In this document: one piece after another, positions 27,541 to 32,525 of the stretch | Numbering within the stretch: position 1 is the first letter of the stretch | How the letters are laid out: each line of letters opens with the position of its first letter | From: Thalassocella blandensis | Lineage (GTDB): Bacteria > Pseudomonadota > Gammaproteobacteria > Pseudomonadales > Cellvibrionaceae | Assembly (NCBI GenBank): GCA_945882995.1 | Contig: CAMCXE010000014.1 | Coordinates: 1 to 32,525, forward strand | Direction: 5' to 3' | DNA: 32,525 nt | Program-made: the position numbers and the translations under genes | Notes under the pieces: model-generated | Told to the model about the DNA's origin: nothing | The model's database searches: none | What the model saw: the letters and a program-made list of their open reading frames with translations, nothing else

Positions 27541-28296
27541 ATGCACAACGCTTATACCTATAACTGGTTCTTAGTAGGCCTCTCATTTTTGGTCTCGGTT
27601 TTTGGCTCCTATACCGGCCTTCAATTGGTTCGAGCTGTGCGCAGCGCAGACCCCGGCAGCAAAAAAACCTGGATTCTAGCCGCAGCCATTGCACTGGGCG
27701 GTGGAGCCATTTGGACCATGCATTTTATTGGCATGCTGGCGTTTGACATGGGCGTGCCGGTGTCTTACGACCCCATCAAAACCCTGATGTCTTTGCTCAT
27801 TGCCGTGGTAGTGGTTGGCGCTGGCATTGTGGTGGTGAGCTCCAACGACCGCTCGGTCAGTCGACTCATTGGCGGCGGTGTAATCATGGGCTTAGGTGTA
27901 GCGGGCATGCACTATAGCGGCATGGCCGCCATGAATTCAGTCGCCACTATGACCTATGACCCCGTGTTTTTCAGCGCGTCAATTATTATCGCCTTAGTGG
28001 CCGCTACCGCGGCACTGTGGTTGGCGTTCAATTTAGAGGGCAATACGCAATTAATCGGCGCAGCTTTTGTTATGGGCATAGCCGTGTGCGGCATGCACTA
28101 TACCGGCATGTACGGCATGATCATGAGCCACGACCACAGTGGCGCACTGGCCGTGCAAGACGGCATAAAGCCACTGACGCTCGGCCTTTTTATATTTTGT
28201 TTTAGCATGTTGTTATTAGTCCTTAGCCTGATTGTGACCCTAAGTCAGCTCAATAAAAAAATGTATGCGGCGCTAGAAGCGGAGGACGACGAATAA
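27541..28296 (+). CDS. Stand-alone MHYT-domain integral membrane sensor
   Basis: A 251-residue inner-membrane protein with about seven hydrophobic segments and the three MHYT motifs: WTMHFIGM (His61), GMHYSGM (His124) and GMHYTGM (His186). The Met/His residues are proposed in the family literature to bind copper and sense O2, CO or NO. Most MHYT proteins are fused to GGDEF/EAL or kinase domains. This one stops after the last membrane helix with a short acidic tail (EAEDDE), so any output must go through a partner. GAGG lies 7 nt before the ATG. It sits between the divergent chemosensory cluster and hypX. An accessory role for gas sensing near HypX is possible but unsupported. Confidence 0.9.
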   Translation: MHNAYTYNWFLVGLSFLVSVFGSYTGLQLVRAVRSADPGSKKTWILAAAIALGGGAIWTMHFIGMLAFDMGVPVSYDPIKTLMSLLIAVVVVGAGIVVVSSNDRSVSRLIGGGVIMGLGVAGMHYSGMAAMNSVATMTYDPVFFSASIIIALVAATAALWLAFNLEGNTQLIGAAFVMGIAVCGMHYTGMYGMIMSHDHSGALAVQDGIKPLTLGLFIFCFSMLLLVLSLIVTLSQLNKKMYAALEAEDDE

Positions 28297-28500
28297 ATCG
28301 ACCAATGGCCCCAGACCGAAACTCCGCCCTCGCGGCCAAGCGCAGGATAAAAAATAAGCCCTAGCCGATGCTGTCAATCGAGCCAGACAAACCCTATGCA
28401 ACATCGCCTATAACTCGGGCAACTACCAAGCAACTTGACCGACGAACTCAACCAGCCACGAATGCCGCACCCCTCCCATAAATCAACAACGGAAATTGCT

Positions 28501-30219
28501 ATGAAAATATTAATTCTCGGCTCTGCATTTAATGGTCTGTGTCAGCGCGTGCAGCGCGAGCTGATTCTCATGGGGCACGATGTTGACCAAAATTATGGAA
28601 TGGACGAAACCCTGCTGCGCAGCCAGCTTTTCAATTTTGCTCCACAGCTAATTGTGTGCCCATTTTTAACCCACAGAATTCCCGATGATATTTGGCGCGA
28701 CCACCCCTGCCTAATTGTGCATCCCGGCATCGTCGGGGACCGGGGGCCAAGCTCCCTAGACTGGGCCATTAGCCAACGCAAAACCTCTTGGGGTGTAACG
28801 CTGTTGCAGGCCGATGCCGAAATGGACGCGGGCGATATTTGGGGCACGGAGAATTTCATTTTGCGCCAAGCCAGCAAAACCAGCGTCTATAAACGCGAAG
28901 TCAGCCAGGCTGCGGTCAATCTAATCAAAAACGCGGTACGCGATTGCCAACGGGACTCCTTCCGACCACTACCGCTCGACTACCGTCGCCCTGAGGTGAA
29001 AGGCACTCTCCAACCCATGATGCGCCAAGTTGATCGCGCTATTGACTGGGCCACCGAAACGACTGCCAGCATCCTCGATAAAATCAATGCGGCGGATACC
29101 ACACCTGGCGTGTTAGATGAAATTTTTGGGGTGCCCGCACACATTTTTGGCGCTTCATTAGAGCCCGTCCTGCGCGGCGCACCCGGCGAAATTCTTGCGT
29201 TGGCTCATGGCGCTGTGTGCCGCGCCACCAGCGATGGGGCCATTTGGATTCGTCAAGCCAAAACAAAATTTTGCGAAGCAATCCCCCCCATAAAACTTCC
29301 CGCCGCCACCCTCGCACAACAGCGGCTTGCTCCTGCCGAATTCCAGCGCTTGAGCGAGTGTGGTAACACCACGGCTTTCAACGATATTGAGGTGCACTAC
29401 CTCGATAATGCCGCCTACATTTATTTCGACTTTTATAACGGCGCCGCTAGCACCGACCAATGTATTCGTTTAAAAGAAGCCATAATCACCGCCAAAAAAA
29501 GCTCTGCCAGCACATTGGTGCTTATGGGGGGCGAAAATTTCTTTTGTAATGGTATACATCTCAACACCATAGAAGCCGCCGCAGACCCTGCCCATGAGTC
29601 TTGGCTGAACATTAATGCCATCGACGACGTCATCCTCGAAATCATTAACTCACCGAACCAGATAACCCTCGCCGCGCTGCGTAACAATGCGGGTGCCGGT
29701 GGTGCCATTCTCGCCTTGGCCTGCGATACCGTCATTGGTCGCGATGGCATAGTGTTGAACCCCCACTACAACAACATGGGCCTTTACGGTTCCGAATATT
29801 GGACCTACCTTCTGCCCAAACGGGTAGGCGCAGAACGCGCGCAGGCCATCACAACCGCCTGCCAACCCATGCTGGGCAGCGAAGCATTGGACATGCGCTT
29901 CGTGGATGAACTCTTCCATGAAAACTGGGATCAATTCCACCTAGAACTGGAACACTACGTCCGCGAAATGTCCAACCCCGAAAACCGCACTCTGCTCCTA
30001 GCCAATAAACGCTTGCAACGCCAGCAAGACGAGGCCACAAAACCCTTGGAGCTCTACCGTCGTGCGGAGCTTGAACAGTTGCAGCAGACATTTGAAGATC
30101 CGCAGAGTTACTACCATCGGGCTCGCCACAATTTTGTGTATAAAATTGCTCCCCAAATCCCCTGCTGGAGCAACGCCACACACGAAAACCTTGAGCGCAC
30201 TATGGGCGAAACGGCCTAG
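28501..30219 (+). CDS. hypX: HypX/HoxX, CO-ligand synthesis enzyme of NiFe-hydrogenase maturation
   Basis: A 572-residue fusion. The N-terminal formyltransferase-like domain (about 1-270) has HPGIVGDRGPSSLDWAI (His74-Pro-Gly) and MDAGDIW, for N10-formyl-tetrahydrofolate. The C-terminal crotonase-like domain (about 290-560) has GGENFFCNG, NNAGAGGAILALACD and the hallmark MGLYGSEYWTYLLPKRVG. Known chemistry: the formyl group is moved to CoA and decarbonylated to CO, which becomes the Fe ligand of NiFe hydrogenases under oxic conditions. The methionine at 28501 is chosen: the frame extends 66 bases upstream to a TTG, but MKILILGSAFNG is the family start. Ribosome binding is weak (CGGAAA). No hydrogenase or other hyp gene is in the window, so it is an orphan here. 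Confidence 0.88.
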   Translation: MKILILGSAFNGLCQRVQRELILMGHDVDQNYGMDETLLRSQLFNFAPQLIVCPFLTHRIPDDIWRDHPCLIVHPGIVGDRGPSSLDWAISQRKTSWGVTLLQADAEMDAGDIWGTENFILRQASKTSVYKREVSQAAVNLIKNAVRDCQRDSFRPLPLDYRRPEVKGTLQPMMRQVDRAIDWATETTASILDKINAADTTPGVLDEIFGVPAHIFGASLEPVLRGAPGEILALAHGAVCRATSDGAIWIRQAKTKFCEAIPPIKLPAATLAQQRLAPAEFQRLSECGNTTAFNDIEVHYLDNAAYIYFDFYNGAASTDQCIRLKEAIITAKKSSASTLVLMGGENFFCNGIHLNTIEAAADPAHESWLNINAIDDVILEIINSPNQITLAALRNNAGAGGAILALACDTVIGRDGIVLNPHYNNMGLYGSEYWTYLLPKRVGAERAQAITTACQPMLGSEALDMRFVDELFHENWDQFHLELEHYVREMSNPENRTLLLANKRLQRQQDEATKPLELYRRAELEQLQQTFEDPQSYYHRARHNFVYKIAPQIPCWSNATHENLERTMGETA

Positions 30220-30238
30220 CGCGGCAGGCGTCATTTTA

Positions 30239-30426
30239 AACCTAGAAACCTCAGTTGGGCGCCAAAAAGCTGTGTAATCCATTGGTGTGATCAGTGAAAG
30301 TTAAAAATCACGGGCAACCTGGTTGGTTGTTCGTGATTTTTAACTTTTGCTAGGCGCGCCAAGGGGGTGCGCAGACTTTGGTGATCCAACTGAGGTTTCT
30401 AGGTTCAACCTAGAAACCTCAGTTGG
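30239..30426. repeat. Clustered palindromic repeat copies between hypX and fpr
   Basis: Three perfect copies of the 20-bp arm are present: AACCTAGAAACCTCAGTTGG at 30239-30258 and 30407-30426, and its reverse complement at 30386-30405. The second and third form a 41-bp perfect palindrome with a single central base. The core next to 30386 (GCGCAGACTTTGGTGAT) matches the core of the 981-1050 element in reverse. The first unit (30239 to about 30293) resembles the same element but lacks its right arm. Two or three elements seem to have landed on or beside each other. Confidence 0.8.
30297..30347. other. Perfect 16-bp-arm hairpin inside the repeat cluster
   Basis: AAAGTTAAAAATCACG (30297-30312) pairs perfectly with CGTGATTTTTAACTTT (30332-30347) around a 19-base loop. 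It sits 77 bp after the hypX stop codon. It could serve as its terminator (TTTT follows), or be an unrelated hairpin element inserted between repeat units. Confidence 0.65.
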
Positions 30427-30450
30427 ATCGCTTTTGCCTATGCTGATGAG

Positions 30451-30477
30451 TTACAAAATTCTCCGCTGTGTTAGAAT
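30451..30477 (+). promoter_or_regulatory. Possible fpr promoter
   Basis: TTACAA (30451-30456) and TAGAAT (30472-30477) are 15 bp apart. The -10 is good; the -35 and spacing are poor. It is about 110 bp upstream of the fpr start and just clear of the repeats. Confidence 0.3.
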
Positions 30478-30589
30478 CCGCGCCCCTATTTAGATTTGCG
30501 GCGGCGCGAGTTAACCTCCCCGAGCAGCCTAAGCTGCGCTCTTTAACGGCTTCAAATCACTCTCATTTATCCATTTTTACGAGTTAATC

Positions 30590-31366
30590 ATGAGCAACCT
30601 GCTAACCGAGCGCGTACTCAGCGTGCACCATTGGAACGACACCTTATTCACCTTTACTACAACACGCGACCCGGGTTTTCGCTTCCGCAATGGTCACTTC
30701 ACCATGATCGGCCTGCGCCAGCCCAATGGTAAACCTTTGCTGCGCGCCTACTCCATTGCCAGCGCCAACTACGAAGAGCAACTGGAATTTTTCAGCATTA
30801 AAGTGCAAGACGGCCCCCTCACTTCACAACTGCAAAATGTTAAGCCCGGCGACGAAATTCTCGTGAATTCGAAATCCACAGGCACGCTGGTAACCGATTT
30901 TCTCCTCCCCGGCAAAAATCTGTGGCTATTAGCCACAGGCACTGGCCTAGCGCCATTCATGAGCATAATTAAAGATCCGGAAGTGTACGCTCAATACGAC
31001 AAAGTCATTTTGACCCACGGCGTACGCAACGTTAGCGAGTTGGCCTACCAAGATTTCATCATGCAAGAGCTGCCTGAAAACGAGTTTTTTGGGGAAGACG
31101 TACGCGAAAAATTGCTGTATTACCCCACAGTAACCCGCGAGCCATTTCGCAATCAGGGGCGCCTCACGGACTTATTGAAGATCGGCAAATTAACCGCAGA
31201 CTTGGGCCTGCCGCCCATTAGCCCCGAAACCGACCGTTTCATGATTTGCGGCAGCCCGAGCATGCTGAAGGATTTTTGCAGCATTTTGAACGAAGGCGGC
31301 TTCAAAGAAGTACGCGGCAGCGACCCAGGCCATTACGTGGTTGAACGCGCGTTTGTGGAGCAATAA
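30590..31366 (+). CDS. fpr: Ferredoxin-NADP(+) reductase
   Basis: A 258-residue flavoprotein that exchanges electrons between NADPH and ferredoxin/flavodoxin in the cytoplasm. The FAD-binding RAYSIAS (52-58) and NADP-binding GTGLAPFMSI (116-125) and CGSPSML motifs are present. The C-terminus VVERAFVEQ is of the Azotobacter/Pseudomonas bacterial subclass. The length matches that subclass (about 258). It is separated from hypX by repeats and is convergent with nfuA across a bidirectional terminator. Its likely partners are Fe-S cluster assembly and redox repair, in line with nfuA next door. Confidence 0.96.
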   Translation: MSNLLTERVLSVHHWNDTLFTFTTTRDPGFRFRNGHFTMIGLRQPNGKPLLRAYSIASANYEEQLEFFSIKVQDGPLTSQLQNVKPGDEILVNSKSTGTLVTDFLLPGKNLWLLATGTGLAPFMSIIKDPEVYAQYDKVILTHGVRNVSELAYQDFIMQELPENEFFGEDVREKLLYYPTVTREPFRNQGRLTDLLKIGKLTADLGLPPISPETDRFMICGSPSMLKDFCSILNEGGFKEVRGSDPGHYVVERAFVEQ

Positions 31367-31384
31367 GTAGCCGCCGCTCCGGTT

Positions 31385-31403
31385 AACCTAGAAATCTCAG
31401 TTG
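31385..31403. repeat. Single arm of the palindromic repeat
   Basis: AACCTAGAAATCTCAGTTG has one mismatch to the 20-bp arm seen at 30239-30258 and 30407-30426. It begins 18 bp after the fpr stop codon and runs almost to the terminator. No core or second arm follows, so it is a truncated copy. Confidence 0.65.
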
Positions 31404-31410
31404 AACACCC

Positions 31411-31451
31411 AAAAAAAATGCCGCCAGGTTCAATCTGGCGGCATTTTTTTT
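31411..31451. terminator. Bidirectional terminator between fpr and nfuA
   Basis: A perfect 17-bp stem (31411-31427 with 31435-31451) has the core ATGCCGCCAG/CTGGCGGCAT flanked by eight A on the left and eight T on the right. It gives a full intrinsic terminator in both directions for the converging genes. Confidence 0.95.
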
Positions 31452-31474
31452 GGGGGATGGCAAATCCTCCAAAA

Positions 31475-32080
31475 TCAATAATAGGCTTTCGAGGTGTCCG
31501 TATGGTCCGTTACATCTTTCACGCCCGCCAACTCCGGAATTTTCTCGCGCAAGGTTTTTTCCACACCCTCTTTCAACGTCAAATCCACCGCGCTGCAGCC
31601 TTGGCAGCCGCCGCCGAATTTGAGAATGGCAAATTTGTCCGCCGTCACCTCCACAAGGCTGACATTACCACCGTGAGAAGCTAGGCCCGGATTAATGTCG
31701 TTATGTAATACGTAGGTGATGCGATCTTCTACAGGGCTGTCGTCCGAAATCTTCGGCATTTTTGAATTAGGTGCGCGAATGGTGAGCTGCCCACCCATGC
31801 GATCAGGGGAATAGTCCACCTTGGCATCCTCCAAAAACGGCAGGCTGCGCCCTTCAAACCAGGCATCAAAACCAGTGAGGGCAATTTTCACATCGCCGTC
31901 CTTTTCCTCCCCCGGCCGACAATAGGCGATACAGGTTTCCGCTTGAGCGGTGCCCGGCGACGACACAAACATGCGAATGGCAATGCCGTCGCAATCCTGC
32001 TTGCTTAACAAGCCCAGCAGGTACTCCTGGCCGGAATCAGTGATAGTGACCTTTAGGTCGTCGGCGGTAACAACAGTCAT
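31475..32080 (-). CDS. nfuA: Fe-S biogenesis protein NfuA
   Basis: A 201-residue scaffold/carrier that passes 4Fe-4S clusters to targets such as aconitase and lipoyl synthase, mostly under stress. The N-terminal 100 residues are a degenerate A-type carrier domain. The C-terminal Nfu domain has [13 protein letters not shown] with the cluster-binding Cys159 and Cys162. AAGG lies 8 nt before the ATG. A near-consensus type 1 IscR operator lies 31-55 bp upstream, so the gene is probably repressed by holo-IscR when clusters are plentiful. It is convergent with fpr. Confidence 0.97.
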   Translation of the reverse strand: MTVVTADDLKVTITDSGQEYLLGLLSKQDCDGIAIRMFVSSPGTAQAETCIAYCRPGEEKDGDVKIALTGFDAWFEGRSLPFLEDAKVDYSPDRMGGQLTIRAPNSKMPKISDDSPVEDRITYVLHNDINPGLASHGGNVSLVEVTADKFAILKFGGGCQGCSAVDLTLKEGVEKTLREKIPELAGVKDVTDHTDTSKAYY

Positions 32081-32110
32081 AACAACACCTTTCCAAACTG
32101 AACCGAGTTT

Positions 32111-32135
32111 TATACCCGATTAAAATACTCGGGTA
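32111..32135 (-). promoter_or_regulatory. Type 1 IscR-like operator upstream of nfuA
   Basis: Read on the minus strand, the 25-bp site starts ATACCCGAG and ends ATCGGGTAT around an AT-rich centre. It fits 23 of 25 positions of the E. coli type 1 IscR consensus (ATASYYGACTRWWWYAGTCR-RSTAT). TATAAA at 32113-32108 on the same strand is a plausible -10 box overlapping its edge, the usual arrangement for IscR repression. Confidence 0.75.
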
Positions 32136-32196
32136 TTCTAGCGAAATCGCCACCTAATGCAAACCACGACCTTGGCAAGAAAGGCGATCTCTCCAC

Positions 32197-32296
32197 GCAA
32201 ATGCCGTTTGATGATCCAAAACCCTCAATTCAAGGCTGAATTGAGGGAGTTATAGGGACATATTTATGTGATTTTGGGTCATCAAACGGCATTTGC
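32197..32296. repeat. 100-bp nested inverted-repeat (MITE-like) element
   Basis: The 25-bp outer arms (32197-32221 and 32272-32296) start with GCAAATGCCGTTTGATGA and match at 24 positions. Inside are a second perfect hairpin, CCCTCAATTCA/TGAATTGAGGG with an AGGC loop (32222-32247), and a small ACATA/TATGT hairpin (32257-32268). No reading frame is present. It lies in the divergent nfuA-metH gap. Its regular nested form suggests a mobile hairpin element or a structured RNA, not a simple terminator. Confidence 0.7.
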
Positions 32297-32404
32297 CACG
32301 CGCAACAGCTGTCCTGCAAAGTCTCAAACCAGCATTCTCTGGCCTAATCTCCGGCGTCTGTTACAATTCAATCTACATCAATAATTTTTGATATAGGTTT
32401 AGTT

Positions 32405-32525
32405 ATGTCCCCTCGCTCGTCACGCCTCCAAGCCCTTCGCGCTGCCTTAAGCAGCCGCATCCTGATTCTCGATGGCGCCATGGGCACCATGATCCAAAGC
32501 TACAAACTTCAGGAAGCGGACTATC
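32405..32525 (+). CDS. metH: Cobalamin-dependent methionine synthase MetH, N-terminus (cut by window end)
   Basis: Only the first 40 codons are present. [20 protein letters not shown] leads into [15 protein letters not shown], the start of the homocysteine-binding barrel of MetH. The [10 protein letters not shown] motif is highly specific. The enzyme methylates homocysteine from methyltetrahydrofolate through methylcobalamin. The promoter was not resolved, and no SAM or cobalamin riboswitch is evident in the 108 bp between the nested repeat and the ATG. Confidence 0.93.
   Translation, partial: MSPRSSRLQALRAALSSRILILDGAMGTMIQSYKLQEADY

Overview
The window looks like a chromosomal segment of a marine-type gammaproteobacterium, most likely from the Cellvibrionales/Pseudomonadales side. 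This is judged from gene content, not from a database search. The markers are a glnA-thiI neighbourhood as in Pseudomonas, the classic rimP-nusA-infB-rbfA-truB-rpsO-pnp operon preceded by initiator tRNA, a Pil-Chp type chemosensory cluster, an Azotobacter-type ferredoxin-NADP reductase, nfuA and metH. No phage, IS transposase, rRNA or CRISPR array was seen.

Layout. 1-1210: a small orphan aspzincin-type metallopeptidase, a palindromic repeat and the glnA terminator. 1215-4422: glnA (minus) and thiI (plus), divergent. 4453-7114: an OlsF-like acyltransferase/GNAT fusion (ornithine lipid synthesis) and a MipA/OmpV outer-membrane protein. 7188-15859: the translation/transcription/RNA-decay operon, read on the minus strand from rimP down to pnp, with rho-independent terminators after rpsO and after pnp. 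16041-16117: tRNA-fMet with its own strong promoter. 16308-18501: mksF and mksE, the kleisin and KITE subunits of an MksBEF/Wadjet-type SMC complex, with no SMC ATPase gene beside them. 18564-19581: two small conserved proteins (DUF6882-like and DUF3224-like). 19661-27224: a five-gene chemosensory cluster (PilG-like, PilH, PilI, PilJ, short ChpA) without CheR/CheB genes. 27541-30219: a stand-alone MHYT membrane sensor and an orphan HypX (CO-ligand synthesis for NiFe hydrogenase). 30590-32525: fpr, nfuA and the start of metH.

Several start codons were moved inward because the longest reading frame runs through a terminator or lacks a ribosome binding site (olsF, mipA, pnp, rimP, DUF3224, chpA, hypX).

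The least explained material is non-coding. A family of palindromic elements sharing AACCTAGAAACCTCAGTTGG recurs in at least four intergenic regions and is piled up between hypX and fpr. A separate 100-bp nested inverted repeat sits upstream of metH. A near-consensus type 1 IscR operator lies in front of nfuA. A terminator-like hairpin lies directly before rimP, and another hairpin abuts the 3' CCA of tRNA-fMet. The best candidate for an unusual system is the mksF-mksE pair lacking its motor; nothing seen here proves a wholly new system.
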